From DASZBX01 sp035943635 (GTDB lineage: Bacteria; Actinomycetota; Actinomycetes; Streptomycetales; Catenulisporaceae): a stretch of DNA of 36,885 nt. Each line of letters begins with the position of its first letter. The first letter of the stretch is position 1. The position numbers and the translations under genes are program-made. The stretch covers positions 1 to 36,885 of the forward strand of contig DASZBX010000042.1 in NCBI GenBank assembly GCA_035943635.1, in the 5' to 3' direction. Below are positions 16,783 through 25,696 of the stretch, in pieces. A model generated the notes under the pieces. That model was not told the DNA's origin. It made no database searches and worked only from the letters and a program-made list of their open reading frames with translations.

Positions 16783-18084
16783 TCAATCCCTTCGCTGGGT
16801 GGGTCCGGCGTCGATCGCGGGGTGCGCGCCGTCGAGTTGCGCCAGATCAAAGCTCTGCTGGACGTGGGAGAGCGCGGTCAGCAGGCCGGTCGCGGTCACC
16901 GCGTCCGAGCGGTCGCGGCCGACCAGCGCGCGCAGCGGCATCGCGCCGATCGTCGCCCAGCGCAGCCGCCCGTCCGCGTCCAGGTAGCCGCGGGCGCGCC
17001 CGGCGTTGTCCGGGTGCAGGCAGTACGGCACGTCGAGCAGTCCGCGCTTGAACGCCGTCACCAGCGCCCGCCCGGCATTCGGGCCGCAGTTCAGCACCGC
17101 TTCGACGAGCGCGTACGCCTCCTGATACACCTCGGAGTCGGCCGTGGCGCCCGGATCGGCCGGCGGGCGCTCGTCCCCGGCCGCGGCGGCCACGTCGGCG
17201 GCCAGTTCGAGGGCCTCGATGTTCTCCTGCACCGTCGGGATGTGGAACGCCTCGGCGATGGTCTTGACGATCAGCCGCTGGGCGCCGGTCTCCACCGCCA
17301 GCCGGGCCGCGCTCGCCAGCAGTTCGCGCGCGCCGCCCGGGGTCCGGGGGAACACGCCCATGTAGGCGTAGATCACGACGTGGTAGTCCAGGTCCGGGAT
17401 CAGCGTCCGGCACAATCGGTGCAGCGCCGCCACCGCCTCCCGGTCCTGCTCGGGGTTGGTCTGCTGGGCGTAGCTGACCGACACGGACGTCAGCCCGAAG
17501 GACCGGAAGTACAGAGCCTCCAGAACACTGATCGCGACCAGCAGGCTCGGCGGGCACAGCTGGCCCATCATGCAGCCGCCGAAGGTCTCCAGATGCGGTT
17601 CGGCGCCCGTCTCCCGGGTCGCCGCGAGGATCTCGCAGGTACGGTTCCAGTCCCGCAGCGCCTCGTCCAGGCCGGTCCGGCCATACGGCAGGCAGTACGA
17701 GACCGGGCCGCCCTCGGTGGCGGTCACGCCGGCCGCGCACATCACCTCCACGATGTCCGACGGCCGGGCCGAGCCGTGCCGGACCTGGACCGGGAAGTCC
17801 GGCCCGGCGACGCCCTCGAGCATCCGGCGGGTCACGTCGGGGCCGTGCGCGATGAGCGGATACCCGTTCAGGTCCATGCCGTCCCGCAGGGCGCGCCGGG
17901 CGGCGTCGTGGTCGCGGACCCGGGTGTAGCTGTCGAGGGTGACCGTGCCCACGGTGGTGGCGTCCGCGGCCTTGACCCGGATCAACGCGTCCCGCATCTG
18001 CGCGGGGTCGCCAAGGCCCAGGCGCGGCTGGACGACCAGCCGGCCGGCCGCGTGCCGGCTCTTGACGAAGGCTCCGAAGCCCAT
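16783..18084 (-). CDS. Glutamate/methylaspartate mutase, large (E) subunit
   Basis: A 433-residue protein resembling the epsilon subunit of coenzyme B12-dependent glutamate mutase, the TIM-barrel subunit that holds L-glutamate and rearranges it to threo-3-methyl-L-aspartate. Recognisable segments are VVQPRLGLGDPAQM, TLDSYTRV, FPVQVRHGSARP and ATEGGPVSYCLPYGR. Two-gene mutases of this kind occur in acidic lipopeptide clusters such as friulimicin and CDA, where they supply methyl-Asp or its precursors. The ATG overlaps the stop of the small subunit (TGATG), giving tight coupling. No MutL-type reactivating protein is present. The product would feed the DLTK-type adenylation domains of NRPS 2. 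Confidence 0.9.
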   Translation of the reverse strand: MGFGAFVKSRHAAGRLVVQPRLGLGDPAQMRDALIRVKAADATTVGTVTLDSYTRVRDHDAARRALRDGMDLNGYPLIAHGPDVTRRMLEGVAGPDFPVQVRHGSARPSDIVEVMCAAGVTATEGGPVSYCLPYGRTGLDEALRDWNRTCEILAATRETGAEPHLETFGGCMMGQLCPPSLLVAISVLEALYFRSFGLTSVSVSYAQQTNPEQDREAVAALHRLCRTLIPDLDYHVVIYAYMGVFPRTPGGARELLASAARLAVETGAQRLIVKTIAEAFHIPTVQENIEALELAADVAAAAGDERPPADPGATADSEVYQEAYALVEAVLNCGPNAGRALVTAFKRGLLDVPYCLHPDNAGRARGYLDADGRLRWATIGAMPLRALVGRDRSDAVTATGLLTALSHVQQSFDLAQLDGAHPAIDAGPTQRRD

Positions 18085-18557
18085 CACCGGATCGCCGCCA
18101 TCGACCGCAGCAGCTGGTCGAACTCGCCCGCGGCCTGCGCGTCGTCGTCGTAGACCGCGTCGTAGCCGGCTGCCATCAGGGCCCTGGCGTTCTCGGCCCG
18201 CCGTTCGCCGCTGATCCCGAGCTTGCCGCCGATCACGGTCACCGTGCCGGCCAGCTCGGGCCGGGCGCGCAACGCCTCGACGGTGGCCAGCCCGTCCTGG
18301 AACCCGTGCCCGTTCACGCTGCTGAGCACGATCATCAGCGGGTGCAGATCGCAGCAGGTGGACACCAGCACCTCGATCGGCACACACGGGCCCAGGTTGA
18401 CCACGTCGAACCCGGCCTCCTCCAGCATCAGCTGGAGGAACACCAGGTTCCAGGTGTGCGCGTCCGAAGTCAGGCCACTGACGACGACGGTCCGCCCCGC
18501 GGGCCGGAACTCCTCGTCTCTCGCCTCCTCGGTCACCATCAGGTCGGCGTCGGTCAT
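18084..18557 (-). CDS. Glutamate/methylaspartate mutase, small cobalamin-binding (S) subunit
   Basis: A 157-residue Rossmann-like B12-binding protein. It has SDAHTWN where the family motif is DxHxxG: the cobalt-ligating His is kept but the Gly is Asn. The later SSVNGHGFQDG and IGGKLGI blocks match the two loops that wrap the nucleotide tail of cobalamin. It pairs with the large subunit encoded directly downstream. The ATG at 18557 has GGGAG upstream. The gene diverges from the amidinotransferase gene across a 189-base region with repeated TCGG motifs. Confidence 0.88.
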   Translation of the reverse strand: MTDADLMVTEEARDEEFRPAGRTVVVSGLTSDAHTWNLVFLQLMLEEAGFDVVNLGPCVPIEVLVSTCCDLHPLMIVLSSVNGHGFQDGLATVEALRARPELAGTVTVIGGKLGISGERRAENARALMAAGYDAVYDDDAQAAGEFDQLLRSMAAIR

Positions 18558-18585
18558 CCGCAACTCCCAGGTCGGTCGGGTCGGT

Positions 18586-18614
18586 TCGCTCGGCTCTCGG
18601 TCCGTGCTCGGTGC
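18586..18614 (+). promoter_or_regulatory. Possible SARP box (three heptamers phased at 11 bp)
   Basis: TCGCTCG (18586), TCGGTCC (18597) and TCGGTGC (18608) begin exactly 11 bases apart on the plus strand, between the divergent mutase and amidinotransferase genes. SARP proteins bind heptameric direct repeats (TCGAGxx-like) spaced by one helical turn, and two SARP genes lie nearby. No convincing -10 box follows at the usual 8 bases, so the call is tentative. Confidence 0.4.
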
Positions 18615-18650
18615 GGTTGCGCGGGCCTGGCGGCCAGTCTCCGACCGCGC

Positions 18651-18681
18651 GCTATCCCGGTCCCTTCGCGCCCGGATACCG
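18651..18681 (+). promoter_or_regulatory. Composite element GCTATCC-N17-GATACCG upstream of the amidinotransferase gene
   Basis: GCTATCC (18651-18657) and GATACCG (18675-18681) with the same 17-base gap as the copy before mbtH. TTCG sits at the same internal offset, and GAAG again follows after four bases. The element ends 65 bases before the amidinotransferase ATG. Confidence 0.45.
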
Positions 18682-18746
18682 CGGCGAAGGCGCGGGCCGA
18701 CACAGTTCGAAGGAGACCAGCCGTTGTGGACCGCGAAGGAGCGAAG

Positions 18747-19886
18747 ATGACCGATCTGCTGACGATGCCGCAGGTACAGGCGCCGATATCCACCGAGGCC
18801 GCCGCCGGGGACGGGCCGCGGCCGGTGAACTCGTGGGACGAGTTCACCCAGCTGCGCGAGGTCGTGGTGGGCGACGTGACCAACGCCCGGCTGCCCGCGA
18901 TGACCGACGTGTCGGCGTGGATGGCGTGCTATCCGGAACTGTCGGCGCGGGAACTGGAACAGGTGGCCGAGGGCGCGTTCCCGAAGCAGGTGATCGAGGA
19001 GACCACCGAGGATCTCGCGATTCTGATCAGCACCCTGCGGGGCCTCGGCATACGGGTGCACCAGCCGGCCGCGCCGGACCACGCCCAGACCTTCAGCTCG
19101 CCGGAGTGGAGCAGCGACGGCTACCTGTCGTACTGCCCCCGGGACGTGACCATGGTCATGGGCCACTGCATCATCGAGACGCCGAGCCCGATGCGGGCGC
19201 GCTACTTCGAACTGCTCGGCGGGATGCGCGAGCTGTTCCAGGACTACATGCTCAACGGCGCCACCTGGATCTCGGCCCCGAAGCCGCGGCTGGCCGACGA
19301 GCTGTACTCCCTGGACGAGGACGGCCTGCCGCTGCTGGGCGAGAGCGAGCCGGTGTTCGACGCGGCCAACGTGCTGCGGGTCGGCCGGGACCTGATCTAC
19401 CAGGTCTCGCGCAGCGGCAACGAGATGGGCCTGCGCTGGCTGCAGTCGGCGCTGCGCACGATCGGCGACGGCAAGTTCCGGATCCACCCGGTCCGCGGCG
19501 TGTACGGCTACACCCACATCGACACCACGATCACCCTGCTGCGCCCGGGCCTGGTGCTGCTCAACCCCGAGCGGCTGCGCCCGGAGGCGGTGCCGGCGCT
19601 GTTCCGCAACTGGGACATCCTGTGGTCCCCGCCGGTCCGCGACATCCGGCCGACCGTGGTGCCGCACCCGCTGAGCGCGCCCTGGCTCGGTATGAACCTG
19701 CTGATGGTCAGCCCGGAGGTGGCGATCGTGGACGCCGACCAGCCCGAGCTGATCGCGGCGATCGAGGCCCGCGGCATCACGGTCCTGCCGCACCGGCTGC
19801 GCCACTCGCGCGTGCTGGGCGGCGGATTCCACTGCGTCACGCTCGACATCGTGCGTGACGGCGGCCTGGTCGACTACTGCAGCTGA
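18747..19886 (+). CDS. Arginine amidinotransferase (GATM-like)
   Basis: A 379-residue enzyme of the glycine amidinotransferase family, which moves the amidino group of arginine onto an amine. The catalytic set is visible: Asp 205 in EPVFDAANV, His 257 in YTHIDTT and the nucleophile Cys 363 in GGGFHCVTLD. GATM-like enzymes also occur in natural-product clusters, making guanidinoacetate or guanidinylated residues. Here the acceptor could be glycine, a diaminopropionate-type amine or the finished peptide; the sequence does not decide. The ATG at 18747 has an excellent GAAGGAG six bases upstream. It is transcribed alone, diverging from the mutase genes, with SARP-like repeats and the GCTATCC element in its promoter region, and it ends at a strong terminator. 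Confidence 0.92.
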   Translation: MTDLLTMPQVQAPISTEAAAGDGPRPVNSWDEFTQLREVVVGDVTNARLPAMTDVSAWMACYPELSARELEQVAEGAFPKQVIEETTEDLAILISTLRGLGIRVHQPAAPDHAQTFSSPEWSSDGYLSYCPRDVTMVMGHCIIETPSPMRARYFELLGGMRELFQDYMLNGATWISAPKPRLADELYSLDEDGLPLLGESEPVFDAANVLRVGRDLIYQVSRSGNEMGLRWLQSALRTIGDGKFRIHPVRGVYGYTHIDTTITLLRPGLVLLNPERLRPEAVPALFRNWDILWSPPVRDIRPTVVPHPLSAPWLGMNLLMVSPEVAIVDADQPELIAAIEARGITVLPHRLRHSRVLGGGFHCVTLDIVRDGGLVDYCS

Positions 19887-19897
19887 GCAGTCGGAGA

Positions 19898-19937
19898 CCC
19901 GAGCGGCGGCGCCGGTGTTCAGGCGCCGCCGCTCGGG
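19898..19937. terminator. Bidirectional terminator between amidinotransferase and SARP 1
   Basis: A perfect 16-bp stem, 19898-19913 against 19922-19937, with loop GGTGTTCA, between convergent genes. There is no T run, as usual for actinomycete terminators. Confidence 0.88.
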
Positions 19938-19952
19938 CGGGGAATTCTGTGG

Positions 19953-22250
19953 TCAGATCGAGTCGGCCACTGCGGCCGCGGCCTCGACCAGCTCTCCCCG
20001 GCCGTGATACCGCTGGACGATGTACGCCGGGCCCGCCTCGAACGGCTCGGCGGTCAGACTGAGCAGGTTCTGCGCCCGGCGGGCCGATTCCAGGACCGCT
20101 CCGGTCGCCGCGCGCCACTCCTCGGACCCGCCGCCGGCCTGGACCAGCGGGACGCAGGCGTCGGCCAGGCTGCGGCCGAGCCGGCCGAGCCCCGCGTCGG
20201 CCGCCTGCCGTACGGCCGCGAGCAGCGTCCCGTGTTCGGCGTCGAACCAGGCCAGCGGGTCGGCGACCAGCTGTCCGGCCAGTTCCTCGGGCAACGCCCA
20301 GTCGAACTGCGCGCGCGGGACAGGCACCCGGCCGCACTCGGCCAACTGCACGCCCGCCCGGTCGGCCAGGTGCAGCAACGCGCCCAGCACCCGCCGCAGC
20401 GCCGGGCGGGATCCGGACCCCGGCTCCTCCTCGGCCAGCCGCTCGCGGGCGAACACCCTGGTCAGCTCGGGCAACCGGTACTCGCAGCCACCGCCCGGCC
20501 GGGCGCCGACGACCTCGATCAGGCGGCTGTGGACCAGCTCGTCCAGCACGTCGTCCGCGTCCCGGCCGCCGGGCCCGAGCAGCGGGGCCGCGACCCAGCC
20601 GGGGAACACCGGCCGCTCCAGCACGGTCAGCCGGCGCAGCAGCGACCGGGCCGGGGCCTGGGCCGACCGGTAGTCGCGGGATATCCGCTTCCTGACATCC
20701 AGGTCGCCGTGCCGCAGCTCGTCCAGCCGCCGGTCCTGGTCGGCCAGCCGGTCGGCCAGCCGGCCCGCGCTCCAGTCCGGCCGGGCCGAGAGCCGGGCCC
20801 CGGCGATCCGCAGGGCCAGCGGCAGATGGCCGCAGTACTCGGCCACCCGGGCCGCGGCCGGGCCCTGGGCCGCCAGCCGTCCGCCGCCCACGATCCGGTG
20901 CAGCAGCCGGACCGACTGCTCCGCCGCCAGCGCACCGACCTCGACGTGCACCGCGCCGGGCAGCCCGGTCAGCCGGTTGGGGCTGGTGACCACCACCGCG
21001 GACGCCGGGTTGCCCGGAACCAGCGGCGCGACCTGGCTCTCGTCGACCGCGTCGTCGATCACGATCAGCACCTCGCGGTCGGCCAGCAGGTCCCGGTAGG
21101 CCTCCGCGCGCTCGTCCAGTCCGGGCGGGATCGGCGCCCCGGTGGCGTCCAGGGCCCGGATGAACCGCTCCAGCGCCTCGGCCGGGCCGACCGGGCGGGC
21201 GGAGCCGCCGTGCAGGTCGACGTAGAGCTGGCCGCCCGGGAACTGGTCGCAGAGCGCGTGCGAGGCGTGCACCGCAAGCGCGCTCTTGCCCGCCCCGGCC
21301 GGGCCGGCCAGCACAACTACGGGTACTGCCGTGTCGCAGCGGCCCCGGCCGGTGTCGCCGCTGCGGTCGTGGGTGTGGTCCAGGTGGCGCCGGATCTCGG
21401 CCAGCTGCTCGCGCCGGCCGGTGAAGTCGGCGATGTCGCTGGGCAGCAGCCGGGGCGGGCGCCAGGCCGACGGCCGGGCCGCGGGCTCGGGCCGGACCGG
21501 CGCGAGCGTGGGCGCCAGGGTGGGATCGGCTTGTAGGACCGCCCGGTGCACCTGCTGGAGATCCGCGCCCGGTTCCAGGCCCAGTTCCTCGATCAGCATG
21601 TGCCGGGCGCGGCTGTATACCTGCAACGCCTCGGCTGTGCGGCCGCAGTTGTGCAGGGCACGCATCAGGTGGCCCTGCAGACGTTCGCGCAGCGGGTGCT
21701 CGGCGACCAGTTCGGCCAGCTCGCCGACCACCTCGCCGTGCCGGCCTAGGTCGAGTTCCCGGGCCAGCCGCTCTTCCACCGCGGAGATCCGCAGCTCTTC
21801 GAGCCGGCCGGCCGCGTCCCGGAGCGGGTGGCGGTCGATCCCGGACAGCGCGGGCCCGCGCCACAGCCGCAGCGCCTCGCGGTACTTGGCCACGGCCTGC
21901 TCGTCGTCGGCGGTGCCGCGCGCGTCGGCGGCCAGCCGCTCGAACCGCACGGCGTCGCACTGGGCCTCGTCGGCCCGCAGCGAGTAGCCGCCGGACCGGG
22001 TGTCGATCAGGTCGGGGTGGCCGTGCGCGGCGAAGAGCCGGCGCAGCGAGGAGATGCCGATCTGCACCTGCGAGCGGCCTGTCGGCGGCAGGTCCTGCCC
22101 GTAGATGGCCTCGAGCAGGCGCTCGACCGTGACCACCCGGTTCGCGGCGAGCACCAGGGTGGCCAGGGCGGCCTGCTGGCGCACCCCGGCGATCTCCAGC
22201 CGCCGCGCACCACAGACCACTTCGATCGGCCCGAGTATCCGGAACTCCAT
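19953..22250 (-). CDS. SARP-family regulator with NB-ARC ATPase domain (SARP 1)
   Basis: A 765-residue activator. It has an OmpR-type winged-helix DNA-binding domain (about 1-95), a bacterial transcriptional activation domain (about 100-245, ending in the typical ..EELGLEPGADLQQVH segment), then an NTPase with P-loop GPAGAGKS near 320 and a Walker B-like VLIVIDDA. The C-terminus ends without clear TPR repeats. SARPs activate antibiotic clusters by binding 11-bp-phased heptamers, and such repeats occur in this window. The start at 22250 fits the family N-terminus (MEFRILGPIEV) and has GGTGAGG upstream; longer in-frame starts add basic, non-conserved sequence. It diverges from SARP 2, which it resembles along its length, so the pair probably arose by duplication. 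Confidence 0.9.
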   Translation of the reverse strand: MEFRILGPIEVVCGARRLEIAGVRQQAALATLVLAANRVVTVERLLEAIYGQDLPPTGRSQVQIGISSLRRLFAAHGHPDLIDTRSGGYSLRADEAQCDAVRFERLAADARGTADDEQAVAKYREALRLWRGPALSGIDRHPLRDAAGRLEELRISAVEERLARELDLGRHGEVVGELAELVAEHPLRERLQGHLMRALHNCGRTAEALQVYSRARHMLIEELGLEPGADLQQVHRAVLQADPTLAPTLAPVRPEPAARPSAWRPPRLLPSDIADFTGRREQLAEIRRHLDHTHDRSGDTGRGRCDTAVPVVVLAGPAGAGKSALAVHASHALCDQFPGGQLYVDLHGGSARPVGPAEALERFIRALDATGAPIPPGLDERAEAYRDLLADREVLIVIDDAVDESQVAPLVPGNPASAVVVTSPNRLTGLPGAVHVEVGALAAEQSVRLLHRIVGGGRLAAQGPAAARVAEYCGHLPLALRIAGARLSARPDWSAGRLADRLADQDRRLDELRHGDLDVRKRISRDYRSAQAPARSLLRRLTVLERPVFPGWVAAPLLGPGGRDADDVLDELVHSRLIEVVGARPGGGCEYRLPELTRVFARERLAEEEPGSGSRPALRRVLGALLHLADRAGVQLAECGRVPVPRAQFDWALPEELAGQLVADPLAWFDAEHGTLLAAVRQAADAGLGRLGRSLADACVPLVQAGGGSEEWRAATGAVLESARRAQNLLSLTAEPFEAGPAYIVQRYHGRGELVEAAAAVADSI

Positions 22251-22629
22251 GGGCCTCACCTCTCTCCTCATGGGTACACCTGCCGAACTCAGCCTGGTCC
22301 GGCCCGCTATCGTGTCGGTTTCGCGCGGGTTTCGCTCGTCCGGCGGCCGCGGGCGGGGCGCGGGCGCGGCGTGACAGGGTTCTGGTGATCTTCGCCGACT
22401 GCGCGGATCGGCGGTGACCGGACGTATCATGAATCTGCGACGGCTCAATTCCCCCCCGGAAGACGCCTTCCGGTTTCCCTGACATCTCGTTACATTCTCG
22501 TTGCGCTCTCCGTGCGGCCCTGGGGCGGCCGCGCCGGGCGCGCGACCGGATCCGGCCGGCCGCGGACCCGGGCGGGGTCTTCACCGCTCCCGCGGGCGGC
22601 GCGCTCACCCACGACCCCTAGGGCGGACC
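22251..22629. promoter_or_regulatory. Divergent promoter region between the two SARP genes
   Basis: A 379-base region without a convincing gene. It contains GCTATCG (22306-22312) followed by TTTCG at 22319, the same offset as in the element before mbtH, but without the GATACCG arm. It also has a 7-bp inverted repeat CCGGAAG/CTTCCGG (22456-22473), and CTCGTT repeated 11 bases apart at 22486 and 22497, which could be a SARP site for autoregulation. Confidence 0.45.
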
Positions 22630-25600
22630 ATGGCAGTACCAGTGTTTCGGCTTCTCGGTTCCCTGGAGATCGACGGGGCCGCCCGCCCGATCCCGCTCAA
22701 GGCCGCGCGCCAGCGGATCGTCCTGGTCACCCTGCTGATGGCGGCCGACCACGTGGTCACCGTGGACCGGCTGATCGACGCGGTCTGGGACGGGCAGTCG
22801 CCGGAGACCGCGCGCGGGCAGATCCAGATCTGCATATCCGCGCTGCGCCGGGCCCTGGGCGTGCCGGGACTGATCGAGACCAGGCCCAGCGGTTACGTCA
22901 TCCGGGTGAAAGTGGAGCAGTTGGACTACGCCCGGTTCGACCTCGGCCTGGCCCGGGCCAAGGCGGCCGCCGCGGCCGGCCGGCCGGAGCAGGCGCTGGC
23001 CGAGCTGGACGCCGCCCTGGCCCTGTGGCGCGGGCCGGCCCTGGCCGGGGTGCCCGGCCGGATGACCGAGGCGATGGCCCGGCAGCTGGAGGAGCGGCGG
23101 ATCATGGCCCTGGAGGACCGGGTCGAGATCCGGCTCGAACTCGGCGCGCACCGCGACCTGGTCGACGAGCTGTTCGCGCTCACCGCGCAATACCCGCTGC
23201 GCGAACGATTGTGCGCGTTCCTGATGGTGGCGCTCTACCGCTCCGGCCGGCAGGCCGAGGCCCTGTCGGTGTACCAGGCGGCCCGGCGCGAACTCAACCG
23301 CGAACTCGGGTTGCAGCCGGGCGAGGACCTGCGCCGGCTGGAACACGCCATCCTGGCGCACGATCCGAGCATCGAGGGCCCCGGGGAGACCGCGGCCGGA
23401 CCGTGGCGCCCGTCCGCGGCCCAGCCGCCGCCGCAGCAGCTGCCGGCCGACATCCCGGACTTCGTCGGCCACCACGCGGTGGTCGAGAGCCTGCGCGCCG
23501 CCCTGGTCGGGGCCGAGCCGGACCCGGGCGGCGCGGCGGCGCCCGGCGCGGTCCCGGTCGCGGTGCTCACCGGCCGGCCCGGCTGCGGCAAGACCACGGT
23601 CGCCGTGCACGCCGCGCACGCGGCCCGCACCGGCCTGCCGGACGGCCAGCTGTTCGCCGACCTGCACGGCAGCACCGCCCGCCCGGCCGCCACGACCGAG
23701 GTGCTGGCCCGGTTCCTGCGTTCGCTGGGCGTGTCCGCCGAGGAGATCCCGCCGGACCTGGACGAGCGGGTGAACCTGCTGCGCAGCCACCTGGCCGGCC
23801 GCCGGATCCTGATCGTGCTCGACGACGCGGCCGACGAGGAGCAGATCCGGCCCCTGATCCCGGGCGGGCCGGGCCCGGCCGTGCTGGTCACCAGCCGCGC
23901 CCGGCTGGTCGCGCTGCCCGGGTCGCAGGTGGTCGAGCTGGACGCGATGGCGGACGAGGACGGGATCGGCCTGCTCGAACGGATCGCCGGCCCCGCGAGG
24001 GTGGCCGCGGAACCCGAGGCCACCGGCGAACTGGCCCGGCTGTGCGGCGGCCTGCCGCTGGCCCTGCGGATCGCCGGGGTCCGGCTGGCCGCGCACCCGC
24101 ACTGGTCGGTGGCCACGCTCGTGGACCTGCTGTCGGACGAGAGCGGCCAGCTCGACGAGCTCGCCCACGGCGGCGTGGGAGTACGAGCCCTGCTGAGCGT
24201 GGTGCACGAGTCGCTCAGCCCGCGCGCCAAACGGCTTTTCGTCCTGCTCAGCGCGGTGGAGCTGCACGATTTCACCGCGCTGACCGCGGCCGCGCTGCTG
24301 GAGGCCGGATCGGCCCGGGCCGCGCGGGCGCTGGACGAACTGGTCGGCGTGCACCTGCTGAACGTGTCCGGCCTGACGGTCGGCAAGTCGCCGAGGTACC
24401 GGTTCCCGAGCCTGGTCGGGGTTTTCGCGGCCGAGCGGCTGAAGGAACAGGAGGAGCAGGATGCTGCGTCGGTGGCCGCGGCGGTCGATCGGGCGCTGCA
24501 CGCACTGCTGACCGTGTCTCAGGAGGCTTACAGACGAATATACGGGGGCGACTACACCCGGCTGCGCGGCCGTTCGCCCGAGTGGCCTGGCGCGCGGGAG
24601 TTCTTCGACAGTCGGCTGCGTGATCCGCTGGCCTGGTTCGACGACGAGCGGGCCGGCCTGCGGGCGGCCGTGCTCCAGGCCGCGGACCTGGGCCTGGACG
24701 AGCTGAGCTGGGAACTGGCGATCAACGCGGTGGCCGGCTACGAGGCGCGCGGCCAGTTCGACGACTGGCGGGCCACCCACCTGGCCGCCCTGGCCGCGGC
24801 CCGCGCGGCGGGCAACCGGCGCGGCGAGGCGGCCCTGCTGGCGTCGCTCGGTTCGCTGGGCATCGCGCAGCACTCCAAGGAGGACGTCGAGATGCTGATC
24901 GGCGCGCTGGAACTGTTCGAAGCAGTCGACGATACCCTCGGCCAGGCCTTGTGTCTGCGCAATCTCGCCCACCTGGACCGGATCCAGGGCCGGCCGGACC
25001 GCGCCGTCGAACGTTACCGTCGGGCGCTGGACGGCTTCCGCCGGACCGGCGACCTGGGCGCCCAGGCGCACGTCCTGAGCGGCCTGGCCCGCGCCCACCT
25101 GGATCTGGGCGTGCCGGCCGAGGCGGAGGCGCTGACCAAGGAGTCGCTGGCGATCGGGCAGCAGCTGGGCAACCGCAGGCTCCAGGCCCAGGCGTTGTGC
25201 CGGCTGGGCGAGGTGTTCACCCGCACTGGTCAGCTGATCGCGGCCAAGGCGGTGCTGCACCAGGCTCTCGACCTGATCCGGGTGCTCGGCGACCAGGTCG
25301 GCGAGGCGTACGCCCTAACCGAGTTGGGTTCCGCCGATCTGCAGCTGGGCGAACTGGACGCCGCCGAGATCCAGCTCACCCAGGCCATGGAGGTCTGCAA
25401 ACTGGTCAACGAGCGCAACACGTATGCGAATGCCGCGCTGGGCCTGGGCCGGGTCTTCGCGGTGCGGCGGGAGTACGAGATCGCGGAAAGCTTCTGCCTG
25501 CGCGCTGCGCAGGCGTTCGCCGCGCAGGAGAACCTCCCCATGCACGAACAGGCGATGGAGGTGGCGCGGGCGGTACGGGAGGCCGCCGGGCAGATGTCGT

Positions 25601-25635
25601 TCACTCCGCTGGGGGCGTTGCCCGGGGCGCAATAG
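22630..25635 (+). CDS. Large SARP regulator with NB-ARC and TPR domains (SARP 2)
   Basis: A 1001-residue regulator. It has a winged-helix DNA-binding domain (about 1-95), an activation domain (about 100-245), an NTPase domain with P-loop GRPGCGKTT near 315 and Walker B-like ILIVLDDA, and a C-terminal array of tetratricopeptide-like helices from about 717 to 985 (repeated A..L..LG patterns). This architecture matches AfsR-type large SARPs, where the TPR part is thought to sense a protein or peptide partner. The ATG at 22630 starts the conserved N-terminus. A small putative secreted peptide gene converges on it 61 bases downstream. It is a likely activator of the peptide cluster, the terpenoid-like operon, or both. 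Confidence 0.9.
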   Translation: MAVPVFRLLGSLEIDGAARPIPLKAARQRIVLVTLLMAADHVVTVDRLIDAVWDGQSPETARGQIQICISALRRALGVPGLIETRPSGYVIRVKVEQLDYARFDLGLARAKAAAAAGRPEQALAELDAALALWRGPALAGVPGRMTEAMARQLEERRIMALEDRVEIRLELGAHRDLVDELFALTAQYPLRERLCAFLMVALYRSGRQAEALSVYQAARRELNRELGLQPGEDLRRLEHAILAHDPSIEGPGETAAGPWRPSAAQPPPQQLPADIPDFVGHHAVVESLRAALVGAEPDPGGAAAPGAVPVAVLTGRPGCGKTTVAVHAAHAARTGLPDGQLFADLHGSTARPAATTEVLARFLRSLGVSAEEIPPDLDERVNLLRSHLAGRRILIVLDDAADEEQIRPLIPGGPGPAVLVTSRARLVALPGSQVVELDAMADEDGIGLLERIAGPARVAAEPEATGELARLCGGLPLALRIAGVRLAAHPHWSVATLVDLLSDESGQLDELAHGGVGVRALLSVVHESLSPRAKRLFVLLSAVELHDFTALTAAALLEAGSARAARALDELVGVHLLNVSGLTVGKSPRYRFPSLVGVFAAERLKEQEEQDAASVAAAVDRALHALLTVSQEAYRRIYGGDYTRLRGRSPEWPGAREFFDSRLRDPLAWFDDERAGLRAAVLQAADLGLDELSWELAINAVAGYEARGQFDDWRATHLAALAAARAAGNRRGEAALLASLGSLGIAQHSKEDVEMLIGALELFEAVDDTLGQALCLRNLAHLDRIQGRPDRAVERYRRALDGFRRTGDLGAQAHVLSGLARAHLDLGVPAEAEALTKESLAIGQQLGNRRLQAQALCRLGEVFTRTGQLIAAKAVLHQALDLIRVLGDQVGEAYALTELGSADLQLGELDAAEIQLTQAMEVCKLVNERNTYANAALGLGRVFAVRREYEIAESFCLRAAQAFAAQENLPMHEQAMEVARAVREAAGQMSFTPLGALPGAQ

Positions 25636-25696
25636 TCAGCCCCGCGAACACTCTCGGCGATGGCCCGCACGGACTCAGGGTGCTCAGGGTATGTGC

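Noticed and set aside
18724..18750. Eight-codon TTG-started frame ending in an ATGA overlap with the amidinotransferase start, with AAGGAG upstream
   Set aside because: Could be a leader peptide, but TTG starts are rare and the frame is open far upstream, so chance explains it.
22512..24623. Plus-strand open frame overlapping SARP 2 in another frame
   Set aside because: Arg/Pro/Gly-rich shadow of the SARP gene, with no motifs.
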